The notes under the pieces were generated by a model. It made no database searches and was not told the origin of the DNA. It saw nothing but the letters and a program-made list of their open reading frames with translations. From Candidatus Woesearchaeota archaeon (GTDB lineage: Archaea; Nanobdellota; Nanobdellia; Woesearchaeales; JAFGLG01), in NCBI GenBank assembly GCA_016928155.1, contig JAFGLG010000005.1, positions 124,001 to 188,000 on the forward strand: a stretch of 64,000 nt of DNA, read 5' to 3'. How positions within the stretch are numbered: position 1 is the stretch's first letter; every line of letters starts with the position of its first letter. Positions 8,457-20,266 of this stretch are shown here, one piece after another. The position numbers were made by a program, and so were the translations under genes.

Positions 8457-9098
8457 ATGCCTGAAACCACAAAGAAGGAAGCTGTAGAGGGAATGAAAAG
8501 CGCAATCGAGGGCCTCATCAGCAGATACAATGAATGCGGCAGAGCTGACATAGACCTTCTCGACGAGGTAATAAACCGCCGCGTGCTTCTGAACAGCTGG
8601 GATGAACTGAGAGGCCCTGAGAGAGACGGGCATGAGCTAGGAAGGCAGATGATCATGCTGGCAGAATCAGTCGACAGGATACTCCAGGAAAACTATCCAG
8701 TCTTCTTCGGACCGCGTGCCGAGGAGGCAGAGCAATGCATACCCACAATAATCGACCTGACCAAAAGGTACTATGCAAGCGAGCGTACACTCACTGATTT
8801 CATCAGCAATGCAGAGACGGCATTCAATGGAGCCATAATGCAATATAGGAAAAGACTGGAATTCCTGACAGGATATCCTGACACTCTTGTGGAAAATGAG
8901 AGGGATATCATCATCACAGGCCTACATCAGCTGCTTGTCCTGGCGACAGAGATGAATAGTTTCTGGATTGAAAAATCCAATGGACAAGGGGTATCTGGAA
9001 AAAAACCATTTGACACCCAGCTCTATGAGATCATCGGATGCTTGAGAGAATATTCAAATGAGACTGAGAGCCAGGAACGCCATGGCCCAGATGCCTGA
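8457..9098 (+). CDS. Unknown helical protein
   Basis: 213 residues, all-helical in appearance, with no signal peptide and no motif. Typical segments are AIEGLISRYNECGRADIDLL and ITGLHQLLVLATEMNSFW. It starts 11 bases after the HPF-like gene, so a shared transcript is likely. The following 200 bases hold a TATA box at about 9141 (GATTTATATA) that is too far from gyrB to be its proximal promoter, plus a small inverted repeat TTCTGG ... CCAGAA near 9200-9235. This could be a leader or a short RNA. Confidence 0.6.
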   Translation: MPETTKKEAVEGMKSAIEGLISRYNECGRADIDLLDEVINRRVLLNSWDELRGPERDGHELGRQMIMLAESVDRILQENYPVFFGPRAEEAEQCIPTIIDLTKRYYASERTLTDFISNAETAFNGAIMQYRKRLEFLTGYPDTLVENERDIIITGLHQLLVLATEMNSFWIEKSNGQGVSGKKPFDTQLYEIIGCLREYSNETESQERHGPDA

Positions 9099-9286
9099 AT
9101 TCAAGCTCCCAAGAGGCTATAAAGCCATTCTAGAAAGAAAAGATTTATATATGAGAAAGTGATTTTTCAGATTGAAAGAGAGGCGCTATATCCCCTAAAT
9201 TCTGGGCTTATAGACCGTCTGGACAAAACCAGAACTAAAGTGAAAAAGGCGTATTGATTTCATTATAGAAAATAAATATAAGATAG

Positions 9287-12472
<3,186 letters not shown>

Positions 12473-12584
12473 TTATAACAAATTCTATTTTTTATGTTAA
12501 TATAATAACAATAAGTTAAAGTATTGTATAAGATTTCTATATTCAGCCAACGCAATTCCCAAAAAACTAAAGGAGTGATAATAA

Positions 12585-12812
12585 ATGACATATGGACCAA
12601 ACCAACAGCAACCTGCATATGCAATGCTTTCAATAGATCCAAACCTGGCATATGGATCTGATCCTGAAAGGCGCCAAACAAATACCCTCTGTGCAGCAGA
12701 TTTCCTCCCTTATGAAGTCCTTGCACAGATAAACAGGAACAGAGCTGCAGTGCAGCCGAGCGAATTTGATGCTGCTGTTGAAGCAGAGCATGCACTGGCT
12801 GTGAACTATTAG
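12585..12812 (+). CDS. Small unknown protein
   Basis: 75 residues with a good ribosome site (AAAGGAGTGATAATA) before the ATG. Rich in Gln, Pro, Ala and Tyr (MTYGPNQQQPAYAM), with no Cys and no membrane segment. Not recognised. The clear ribosome site and the absence of a competing gene support it as real. Confidence 0.5.
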   Translation: MTYGPNQQQPAYAMLSIDPNLAYGSDPERRQTNTLCAADFLPYEVLAQINRNRAAVQPSEFDAAVEAEHALAVNY

Positions 12813-12888
12813 CCATCAACAGCTCGCAACCTTTTCTATGTTTTTCTTTTCACATATTCTTAAATAATATCTGGCATTACACTGCTCC

Positions 12889-13509
12889 ATGGATGATCTT
12901 CCAGCACCGCCGAAAGGGTATATGCTGTTTGCACAGAGCAGCATAGCCGGCACACTGGACATTGATTATCAAGCCCAGACCATGGGAAGGCAGAACCGGG
13001 ATGCAGGAGTGCTGCGCTTCACAGAAGACTACACTTTTGTCAATATCGCTGATGTCTGCAGATATAAACAGACCCTTGATGACTATGTGGCTGAATCAAC
13101 TTTCCTGTCAGATCTCAGCAAACTCGGATTCACAAGAGAAGACCTGCCGGATCTCGAGAAAGAGATAGGATTCGACAAGACAAGGTTCTTGGGGAAGACA
13201 AGGTACAAAGCAGACTCGATCGACAGAGTCCTGGAATATTTTCCAGAACCAGAAAATGAGAAAAAACCAGAAAAAGAAGAGGAGAGAATTGACTTCTCCC
13301 AATCGAAGATGATCACAGTGCAGGAAGCAGCTGCAATGATCAGGCAATACAGCCTGCCGCTGAACACAATTGTGGAGTTCAGAAAAAAATACCAGGACAA
13401 TCCGGAAGCGGCAGTCATTGAAGGAAGCTCTGTGAAGAGATTCAATGAACTGGCACTCGAGATGTTCATCCTCAGGATACTTGAAGAGAAAGACGCACAA
13501 AATATATAA
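12889..13509 (+). CDS. Unknown soluble protein
   Basis: 206 residues, with a charged linker (EPENEKKPEKEEERID) at about residues 119-134 separating two parts. The C-terminal part (MITVQEAAAMIRQYSLPLNTIVEFRKKY) looks like a small helix-turn-helix or adaptor module, as judged by eye. The TATA box of the next gene (ATATATAAAG) overlaps the last codons, so transcripts here are tightly packed. Function unknown. Confidence 0.6.
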   Translation: MDDLPAPPKGYMLFAQSSIAGTLDIDYQAQTMGRQNRDAGVLRFTEDYTFVNIADVCRYKQTLDDYVAESTFLSDLSKLGFTREDLPDLEKEIGFDKTRFLGKTRYKADSIDRVLEYFPEPENEKKPEKEEERIDFSQSKMITVQEAAAMIRQYSLPLNTIVEFRKKYQDNPEAAVIEGSSVKRFNELALEMFILRILEEKDAQNI

Positions 13510-13532
13510 AGCGACAAAATTGCTGAATTCTC

Positions 13533-15641
13533 ATGTGCGGCATCATAGGATATTTCGGGCCAGAGCTGGATAAAGAGAAGATAAGAGCAGCTTTTGCCCT
13601 GATAGAATCACGAGGGAAAGATGCATATGGATACAGCAATGGCTCTACAGTCGAGATCAAGAAGCATATAGACAGACTTTCGCTGAAGGATACAACAAAT
13701 TTCTTCTTACACAAACTCCATTCCATTGTCGGAAGCAGACCACAGCCATTCAAAGGCAAAGGGATCTTCATCGCGAACTGCGAGATATACAACTGGGAAG
13801 AACTGGACCAGAAATATGATCTCGGTGCAGGGAATGATGCAGAGCTGATGTTCAGGCTTATTGAGGAAAAAGGGACAGATGCACTTGATGAGTTTGATGG
13901 TGTCTATGCTTTCGCCTACTGGCGCGACGGAAAAGTGATCCTCGCCCGGGACATAATAGGAGAAAGACCAATATGGGTGTCAAGGACAACATTTGCCTTC
14001 AGCTCAGAGAAGAAAGTGCTGGAGGCAATGGGATTAGATGATGCAGAGGAGCTGAATCCTCGCAAGATACTGACCTATAAAATCAAGACCAAGGAGAAGG
14101 GATATGTCGAGAGAGAATTCTTCAAGACAGAACCACAGGTCAAGGATAATCTACAGGGAATAAAGAAGAGATTGAATGGGCTGCTCACAAATGCAATATC
14201 AAAAAGGGTGCCTGACACAAGGATCGGGGTGCTGTTCTCAGGGGGGATTGATTCAACACTCATTGCATTCATCCTAAAGGAATTAAGGGTAGATTTCACA
14301 TGTTATGCAGCGGGGCTTGTGCAGGAAGGGCTGAAAGAGGCAGAAGACCTTGTACATGCAGAGAAGATAGCAAAAGAATTAGGATTCCCGCTGAAGTTGA
14401 TAACAATAGGCCTGGATGAGGTTGAAGCATACCTGACAAAGATCGTGCCGCTCATCGAAGACAGCAATGTGGTCAAGGTAGGAGTTGCACTGCCATTCTA
14501 TCTGGCATGCGAAGAAGCGCAGAAAGACGGAGTCAGAGTGATATTCTCTGGCCTGGGAAGCGAGGAGATATTTGCAGGATACCAAAGACATGAGCAGAGC
14601 CAGGATATAAACAAGGAATGCCTGCACGGACTGCTGAAGATGTATGAGAGAGACCTATACAGGGATGATGTCATCACAATGCACCACAATATTGAACTGA
14701 GACTTCCATTCCTCGACAAGAAATTGGTTGGGTATGCACTGCAGATACCTGCAAAGTACAAAATAAAGGATGATGTGAAGAAATGGATAATACGCGAAGT
14801 GGCTAAGGATCTTGGAATGAAAGCTGAGTTTGCCATGCGGAAGAAGAAAGCAGCACAGTACGGCAGCAATTTTGACAAGGCAATACAGAAATTAGCAGCA
14901 AAGCAGAAGAAAAGCAAATCAGGATATCTGAGGGATTTCTATCCGACGCATAATCTCAAAATAGGTGTGCTTTTCAGCTCAGGCAAGGACAGCACTTATG
15001 CAATGCACATCATGATGAAGCAGAACTATGAGATAAGCTGCCTGATCTCCCTCAAGAGCAAGAATCCTGATTCCTATATGTTCCATACACCGAATATCGA
15101 CATGGTCAAACTCCAGTCAGAAGCACTCGGGATACCATTGATACTTGAAGAAACACAAGGAGAGAAGGAGACAGAGCTCGAGGACCTTGAAAAAGCGATC
15201 ATAAGAGCAAAAACAGAATATAGTATAGATGCAATATGCACAGGGGCCCTGTTTTCCAATTACCAAAGAGACAGGATTGAGAAGATATGCGACAGGCTCG
15301 GGCTAAAGATGTTCTCGCCGCTCTGGCACAAGGACCAGGAGCTTGAGATGAGGGAGATAATCAATGAGGGATTCAAGTTCATGATGAGCAGCGTCGCGGC
15401 AGAAGGGCTGGATGCAAGCTGGCTCGGTCGGGAGATAACCTTGACTGACGTCGACAAACTAGTTCAGCTGCACAGAAGGATCGGCCTGAATGTCTGCGGC
15501 GAAGGCGGGGAGTTCGAATCGCTCGTTGTCGACGGGCCGATATTCAGGAAAAGGATCATCGTCAAGGAATCTGAAGTCCTGACTGACGGATCAAACGCAA
15601 AGATCATAATAAAACAGGCCGGACTCATGGAAAAGACCTAA
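13533..15641 (+). CDS. Asparagine synthetase (glutamine-hydrolysing) fused to DPH6 diphthine-ammonia ligase
   Basis: 702 residues with three parts. Residues 2-180 are a class II glutamine amidotransferase (MCGIIGYFG with Cys2, NCEIYN, GNDAEL). Residues about 205-460 are an asparagine-synthase ATP-PPi domain with the P-loop FSGGIDST. Residues about 475-702 are a second ATP-PPi domain, the DPH6/ATP_bind_4 type (FSSGKDSTYAM, CTGALFSNYQRDR, CGEGGEFESLV). DPH6 amidates diphthine on elongation factor 2, the last step of diphthamide synthesis, normally with free ammonium. The fusion suggests that glutamine-derived ammonia could reach DPH6, or simply that the two were joined for co-expression. Leaderless start 25 bases after a TATA box. 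Confidence 0.9.
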   Translation: MCGIIGYFGPELDKEKIRAAFALIESRGKDAYGYSNGSTVEIKKHIDRLSLKDTTNFFLHKLHSIVGSRPQPFKGKGIFIANCEIYNWEELDQKYDLGAGNDAELMFRLIEEKGTDALDEFDGVYAFAYWRDGKVILARDIIGERPIWVSRTTFAFSSEKKVLEAMGLDDAEELNPRKILTYKIKTKEKGYVEREFFKTEPQVKDNLQGIKKRLNGLLTNAISKRVPDTRIGVLFSGGIDSTLIAFILKELRVDFTCYAAGLVQEGLKEAEDLVHAEKIAKELGFPLKLITIGLDEVEAYLTKIVPLIEDSNVVKVGVALPFYLACEEAQKDGVRVIFSGLGSEEIFAGYQRHEQSQDINKECLHGLLKMYERDLYRDDVITMHHNIELRLPFLDKKLVGYALQIPAKYKIKDDVKKWIIREVAKDLGMKAEFAMRKKKAAQYGSNFDKAIQKLAAKQKKSKSGYLRDFYPTHNLKIGVLFSSGKDSTYAMHIMMKQNYEISCLISLKSKNPDSYMFHTPNIDMVKLQSEALGIPLILEETQGEKETELEDLEKAIIRAKTEYSIDAICTGALFSNYQRDRIEKICDRLGLKMFSPLWHKDQELEMREIINEGFKFMMSSVAAEGLDASWLGREITLTDVDKLVQLHRRIGLNVCGEGGEFESLVVDGPIFRKRIIVKESEVLTDGSNAKIIIKQAGLMEKT

Positions 15642-15726
15642 ATAATCTGCCTGGAGAACGGACATCATTCTTGACAATGAGGTGAAAAGTGACAAGGAAC
15701 AGTGGATGCACCTTTCTTACCACCTG

Positions 15727-15871
15727 CAGACCTGCTCGGCGTACCCATATGCTCCCGCCTGTGCCTTGATCCAAGGTCTGAAAATACAATATTACCAATA
15801 ATACCCCCAAGGGGATCAGGCCTGCAGAAGCTTTCTCTGCAGCCCAGCAGGCGATAACTGAAACCTCAGTT
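15727..15871. repeat. Cluster of hairpins between convergent genes
   Basis: Four inverted repeats lie in the 224-base gap. CAGACCT (15727) pairs with AGGTCTG (15774); CCTTG (15764) pairs with CAAGG (15772), sharing bases with the first so only one can form at a time; CTGCAGA (15822) pairs with TCTGCAG (15836); AACTGA (15856) pairs with TCAGTT (15866). They may be bidirectional transcript-end hairpins or part of a small RNA. Confidence 0.45.
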
Positions 15872-16315
15872 CAGGCTGAGAAAACTGACCAGGGTGATTC
15901 TCTTCAGATTACCATCCTGAAAAATGTCATATGAATTGGATATGTAGAACCTTTCGGACGGATGATAACAGAGAGACCTGCGGCAGAACTCCCTCACAGG
16001 CCCTACAGGCGGATTCGCTGTCCTGAAAGAGAGATAAAGGGCATCCAAATCTTCTCCAGAGACCTCCCCACCATCGGTAGTATCAGCCAAAGCAGCCAAA
16101 AACTCGATGTAAGACAGGGAATATGTCCTGGCAATATGCTGATCAGCCCCAAAATTCCTGGATTCCCATGCAACAAAGGCATCACTCAGGGTTTTCAGGG
16201 CAGAATCATCCTTCCTTGAGAAGTATCCAATAATCTCCCTTGACAGCTCTGAGTGGCTGACCATTATCTCAGGACCTGAATTCCTTATCCTGTCAGCAAG
16301 CGAGTCTTGAGCCAT
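15866..16315 (-). CDS. Unknown small protein
   Basis: 149 residues from the ATG at 16315. A longer frame exists from a TTG at 16399, but a TATA-like GTTTATAATCC sits about 25 bases before 16315, which favours the shorter, nearly leaderless form. The sequence is helical (MAQDSLADRIRNSGPEIMVS, LSYIEFLAALADTTDGGEVS). No motif is recognised. Its stop overlaps the last hairpin of the cluster after the AsnB-DPH6 gene. Confidence 0.5.
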   Translation of the reverse strand: MAQDSLADRIRNSGPEIMVSHSELSREIIGYFSRKDDSALKTLSDAFVAWESRNFGADQHIARTYSLSYIEFLAALADTTDGGEVSGEDLDALYLSFRTANPPVGPVREFCRRSLCYHPSERFYISNSYDIFQDGNLKRITLVSFLSLN

Positions 16316-16432
16316 CCCGAGCGGGGAAAGATGGAGGATTATAAACTTTTCTGGGAAAGGTAATACCACAACCGAAAATCCTCCATTATTCTCCAGCAAA
16401 AGTATAATAATCCATGATCAATCTTATCCCTT

Positions 16433-16696
16433 ATGGATAATATTGAGATATGGATACTCAACAAAATGTGCAGAAGAGGGTATTGGGGCAATAGGCTGAT
16501 TAACTTCGATGATTTGCACAACAATAAGATCTCCAGAAGAGACCTTGAACACCATCTCAGGAATCTTGAGAATCTTGGTTATATCCAAAAGAAAAAAGGA
16601 GACAAGTCTTCGCTTTACAGATACTCTCTTGTTCCTTGTCAAAAACATATTATTTTGCATATCCTAGAGGAGGTAAGTCTAAAAAATGGACATTGA
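16433..16696 (+). CDS. Small winged-helix protein
   Basis: 87 residues with a winged-helix pattern: a recognition-helix region ISRRDLEHHLRNLENLGYI followed by a basic wing KKKGDKSSLYRYSL. It overlaps the next gene by 11 bases. The ATG lies about 30 bases after a TATA-like element, so it is probably leaderless. It is likely a DNA-binding regulator of this three-gene unit, by inference. Confidence 0.6.
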   Translation: MDNIEIWILNKMCRRGYWGNRLINFDDLHNNKISRRDLEHHLRNLENLGYIQKKKGDKSSLYRYSLVPCQKHIILHILEEVSLKNGH

Positions 16697-17030
16697 AATA
16701 CTAAGAAACAATACATTTATATATGAAGACCGGTTACAAGATGAGATGAGACTTTCAAATTTCACTGATCTGCTCGGCGATGATCCCAGGATCAAAGTAC
16801 TTGATTATATGCTGGAGAACTGTATATTTGATTACACAAAAAAAGAGATAGCTGAAAACGCAGGCATATCCAGGACAACCCTTGATACCTTCTGGATCAA
16901 ACTGTTGGAATATGGAGTCCTGAAAAAAACGAGGAGCATAGGGAATGGAACTCTTTACAGGCTGAATCACAATAGTCCTATCGTGAAAAAGATGAAAGAG
17001 CTGGATCTTGAGATAACAAAAGCAAAATGA
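16686..17030 (+). CDS. Winged-helix transcriptional regulator
   Basis: 114 residues. The segment YTKKEIAENAGISRTTLDTF is a classic helix-turn-helix, followed by a wing (SIGNGTLYRLN). It resembles the protein encoded at 36970-37293 in length and layout: a DPRIKVLDYML-like opening, helix-turn-helix, then a basic wing. Both its ends overlap neighbours (11 bases upstream, four bases ATGA downstream), so the three genes form one unit. Confidence 0.7.
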   Translation: MDIEILRNNTFIYEDRLQDEMRLSNFTDLLGDDPRIKVLDYMLENCIFDYTKKEIAENAGISRTTLDTFWIKLLEYGVLKKTRSIGNGTLYRLNHNSPIVKKMKELDLEITKAK

Positions 17031-17239
17031 AAGGCAGATACAGGCATTACAAAGGGAAAGAGTATGAAGTGATCGGAATCGGCAGGGATTCTGAGACATT
17101 AGAAGATGTTGTTGTCTATAGAGCACTGTATGATGATGCGAGATTCGGGAACAATGCATTATGGGTCAGGCCAAAAGAAGAATTCTTCGGAGATGTTGAG
17201 GTGAATGGAAAGAAAAAGAAAAGGTTTGAGATGGTTTAA
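17027..17239 (+). CDS. DUF1653 protein
   Basis: 70 residues matching the DUF1653 pattern: GRYRHYKGKEYEVIGIGRDS near the N-terminus, then VVYRALY and WVRPKEEFFGDVEVNGK. This is a small beta-barrel domain of unknown function that is widespread in bacteria. It overlaps the winged-helix gene by four bases (ATGA). Its presence in a regulator unit does not define a role. Confidence 0.8.
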   Translation: MKGRYRHYKGKEYEVIGIGRDSETLEDVVVYRALYDDARFGNNALWVRPKEEFFGDVEVNGKKKKRFEMV

Positions 17240-17257
17240 TAATTAAAATAGCTATAA

Positions 17258-18232
17258 TCACTGCAACATATCATCCTCATCATCCCAAGGTGGGTCTATA
17301 TACACCGGAGTGTCCAGTTTCATAATCAAAGGAGATTGTCCTCCTCCACCACCCCCACCACCAATTTTGCTTGTATCACAGCAGACCCTTGTCTCTCCCC
17401 ACGCATACCAGTATTGATCTCTTGGCACTTCAGCAGCATCTGGGCAATTTGACGGATCCCTCAATTCTGTGATACCTGGATTTACATTCCAGCACTTCGG
17501 CCTGCAACCTGGAGGATACGCTGCTGCAAAACCACAAGCATCTGAATCTTCTTCAATATCAACACATTCATAAGGGTCACAGGCATAGCAGTTGCTTTGA
17601 CTGCAGCCTGAACTTCCGCCTGGTTTCAGGCAACAGACTGGATTGGGGTTACCACCTGACCAGAAGATATTGACCTCATCAGTTATATCTGTCTCGCCAG
17701 AAAGGCAGACATTATTCCTGACAACCTCGGAATCTGCGCTCTCACCAGGTATGTAATGATAGCAGTCAGGCTTGCATTGCCCATTATCCCAACCGCAATA
17801 AGGATACAGTTGATTATTTTCACATGCATCTTCGCTGCATGATCCGCAGTTGTTAATATCACAACCTGCATCATAGCAACCACCTATACAGCAGACAAAT
17901 CCCTCAGGGGCATCGTAGGAACTAACTTGTCTCCCCGAACATGTGCCCTCCCCACAGAATGTTGTACCTCCTGCTGCACCGCAGGAAGGAAGACATTGAT
18001 TATCTTTCCACCCGCAGTGCCCTCCTGGAATATTGGAACATTGATTTTGGTTACAATCTCCGCAATTATTGGCTGAGCATTGTGGAGCAGAGACCTTAAT
18101 ATTCAGAAAAGGACGGGAACCATAACCAAGCATATCCTCACCAAGTTGGCTTCTGTCTGCAAAAACCATGATAAACAATGCAACAACAGCAACAACACCT
18201 ACAACAATAAGATACGAATATTCCTGCTTCAT
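17258..18232 (-). CDS. Cys-rich secreted or membrane-anchored surface protein
   Basis: 324 residues from the ATG at 18232, which follows AGGTGATAAT; an upstream in-frame start is rejected. A signal anchor (SYLIVVGVVAVVALFIMVFA) is followed by about 30 Cys arranged in repeated modules of the form CxxNNCGxCxxxxC then YCGWDNGQCKPDC. A run of eight Gly near the C-terminus precedes an acidic end. Such proteins are typical of DPANN surfaces and are probably disulphide-stabilised. No enzyme function is visible. Confidence 0.75.
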   Translation of the reverse strand: MKQEYSYLIVVGVVAVVALFIMVFADRSQLGEDMLGYGSRPFLNIKVSAPQCSANNCGDCNQNQCSNIPGGHCGWKDNQCLPSCGAAGGTTFCGEGTCSGRQVSSYDAPEGFVCCIGGCYDAGCDINNCGSCSEDACENNQLYPYCGWDNGQCKPDCYHYIPGESADSEVVRNNVCLSGETDITDEVNIFWSGGNPNPVCCLKPGGSSGCSQSNCYACDPYECVDIEEDSDACGFAAAYPPGCRPKCWNVNPGITELRDPSNCPDAAEVPRDQYWYAWGETRVCCDTSKIGGGGGGGGQSPLIMKLDTPVYIDPPWDDEDDMLQ

Positions 18233-18476
18233 ATTATCACCTATTTTTAAAATAACAATAGGAAAAAATAGTCTGTTATATATAAATTTGCCCATCGGCC
18301 CATAATGATAGGGGGTTTTAGGAGATATATTTTCTATAATGAAAATATACCGGAGAATAATCAGCGGACATCAAAAAAACCCTAAGAAATAAATCCAAGA
18401 TTCTAATATATAAAAATATACAATCCAATTCCATTACATTTATAAAGGGCTCCCAGTTTCTCGGGCAAGGGTATTG

Positions 18477-19337
18477 ATGGCACAACAAAAGAAACAAGCA
18501 CAGTCAACAGTAATGAGATGGAAAAAGAAGAGATGGTTCCATATAAAAGCGCCAAAGCTCTTCAATGAACAGGAAGTCGGTGAGACACCAGGAGAGACTG
18601 CTGAAGAGCTGGTCGGCAGAAGGATAAAAGTCAACCTGATGCACCTGACCAGGGATATAAAGAAACAGAACTACAGGATCACATTCGAGATAACAAAAGG
18701 CTCTGGAGACTCATTGTTCACAAATTTCTACGGCTTCGAGATAATACCTGCCGCGGTCAGGAAGCTCATAAGGAGGAGCAGGACAAGGATAGATGATTCT
18801 GTTGTTGTGAAGACAAATGACAATGTCAAGGTAGCGGTCAAGCCTTTGCTCGTCACAAGACAGCTTGTCAACAACTCGCTCAAGTCAGAGCTGATAAAGT
18901 CATGCAGGAAACTGCTCAGCGAATACGCGAGCCAGGTATCATACCACCAATTCGCGCACGATGTCGCATTCTTCAAGGTCCAGAAGACCATGAGAGACAG
19001 CTTAAGCAAGCTCTACCCGCTGAGGAACGCAGAGATCAGGCTGATGCATTTCTACAGAGAGAAGAAACAGCCAGAGACACCGGAAGAGACAGAGATAAGC
19101 AAAGACCTGAAAATAGAAGTAAAGGTCATTGAGAAACCCGAGGAAGAGCCGATAGAGGAAGAGACGGCAGAGGAATCAGAGAGCGGACCTGAAGACAAGG
19201 AAGATGGATCCGGCGAAGAACAGGAGAGCGAAGATGACATAGAAGATGATTCTGATGCAGATGAAACAGAATCTGATGAAAGCGATGAAGCAGAGACAGA
19301 TGAAGAAACAGAAGATGACGAAGAGCCCAAAGAATAA
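18477..19337 (+). CDS. Small-subunit ribosomal protein eS1 (S3Ae) with acidic tail
   Basis: 286 residues from the ATG at 18477; a TTG codon directly before it could be read as a start but is unnecessary. Residues 1-200 match the eS1 family: WKKKRWFHIKAPKLFN, GRRIKVNLMHLT, IRRSRTRIDDSVVVKT. The last roughly 85 residues are almost entirely Glu, Asp and Ser, an extension beyond the usual archaeal length of around 200. The core binds 16S rRNA near the mRNA exit. The function of the tail is unknown; it could be a surface-exposed acidic anchor. Confidence 0.95.
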   Translation: MAQQKKQAQSTVMRWKKKRWFHIKAPKLFNEQEVGETPGETAEELVGRRIKVNLMHLTRDIKKQNYRITFEITKGSGDSLFTNFYGFEIIPAAVRKLIRRSRTRIDDSVVVKTNDNVKVAVKPLLVTRQLVNNSLKSELIKSCRKLLSEYASQVSYHQFAHDVAFFKVQKTMRDSLSKLYPLRNAEIRLMHFYREKKQPETPEETEISKDLKIEVKVIEKPEEEPIEEETAEESESGPEDKEDGSGEEQESEDDIEDDSDADETESDESDEAETDEETEDDEEPKE

Positions 19338-19370
19338 AATTTATAATTTCTATCACAATATAGTGCACTC

Positions 19371-19973
19371 ATGAGAAAAATCCTCAGTTCTGGAGCAGAA
19401 GCAGTCATCTATAAGAATGACATTTCAGTGATCAAGGACAGGGTCAGAAAAAGCTACAGGATAAAGGAGATAGATGAAACGTTGCGCAGAACAAGGACGC
19501 GAAGAGAAGCAAAAGTCCTCCAGAAACTGGCTGAGATAAATTTCCCGGCACCAAGGCTCATCAGCACAGATGACAGGAAGATGCATATCCACATGGAGTA
19601 TATCAAAGGGGATGTGCTCAAAGAGACATTTGACCAGGATCACAAGAGATTCTCAGAAGAGATCGGCAAGAAGGTTGCGATACTGCACAACAATGGCATA
19701 ATCCATGGAGACCTGACAACAAGCAACATGATATCCCGGGACGGGATAGTCTTCATCGATTTCGGCCTGAGCTTCTTCTCAAAGAAATACGAGGACAAGG
19801 CAGTTGACCTGCATCTCCTCAAGCAGGCGCTCGAGTCAAAGCACTGGAGAGTGTTCGATGAGGCATTCGATATCGTCAAAAGATCATATTCCGCGAATGC
19901 CGATGACGCAGGACAGATAATGCAGAGGTTCGAGGAAGTCGAGGCCAGAGGGAGGTATAAGGGGAAGCATTGA
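19371..19973 (+). CDS. Bud32, KEOPS complex kinase/ATPase
   Basis: 200 residues, stand-alone Bud32. Motifs are the glycine-poor loop SSGAEAVIY, the lysine in SVIKDRVRKSYR, the catalytic HGDLTTSN and the metal-binding FIDFGLS. In KEOPS, Bud32 hydrolyses ATP to support Kae1 in making N6-threonylcarbamoyladenosine at position 37 of ANN-decoding tRNAs. Kae1 is encoded separately at 58066; the two are fused in many Euryarchaeota but not here. The TATA-like TTTATAATTT lies 25-30 bases upstream. Confidence 0.95.
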   Translation: MRKILSSGAEAVIYKNDISVIKDRVRKSYRIKEIDETLRRTRTRREAKVLQKLAEINFPAPRLISTDDRKMHIHMEYIKGDVLKETFDQDHKRFSEEIGKKVAILHNNGIIHGDLTTSNMISRDGIVFIDFGLSFFSKKYEDKAVDLHLLKQALESKHWRVFDEAFDIVKRSYSANADDAGQIMQRFEEVEARGRYKGKH

Positions 19974-19979
19974 ACGAAA

Positions 19980-19990
19980 ATTATTTATAC
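19980..19990 (+). promoter_or_regulatory. TATA box upstream of the tRNA-His/hisS region
   Basis: ATTATTTATAC lies about 25-30 bases before an ATG at 20015 that opens an eight-codon frame (MARVDFIH, stop at 20041). Transcription from here would cross a 138-base leader with a GCTAGC-TTGC-GCTAGC hairpin (20097-20112) before reaching tRNA-His. The leader may be removed by tRNA processing. A regulatory role is only a guess. Confidence 0.4.
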
Positions 19991-20178
19991 TTCTTCAGCC
20001 TACATAATTACATCATGGCAAGAGTTGATTTTATTCATTGAAAGCAAATTCCTTTTTCTTGTTAGTTTGAAATCCAAAATCTCCTGCGGGTACCATGCTA
20101 GCTTGCGCTAGCCCAACAAACAGACAAATTCTGAAAATGCACGATGATTGCAGAGAAATTGCATAACCCACAGATACT

Positions 20179-20250
20179 GGCAAGTGTGGTGTAATGGCAG
20201 CATAGCAGACTGTGGATCTGCAGGCCCGGGTCCGAATCCCGGCACCTGCC
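20179..20250 (+). tRNA. tRNA-His (anticodon GTG)
   Basis: Cloverleaf: acceptor GCAAGTG/CACCTGC with one A-C mismatch at the fourth pair, anticodon stem GCAGA/TCTGC with loop CTGTGGA (anticodon GTG), T arm CCGGG-TCCGAAT-CCCGG. The genome encodes the extra 5' G at position -1 (20179) facing C73 (20250), the identity pair for histidyl-tRNA synthetase. CCA is not encoded. The hisS gene lies 345 bases downstream. Confidence 0.92.
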
Positions 20251-20266
20251 CTTCGGAGGTTCGACA

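Noticed and set aside
19052-19408. Ser-rich frame on the minus strand opposite eS1
   Set aside because: It is the complement of the Glu/Asp-rich eS1 tail and carries no independent signal.
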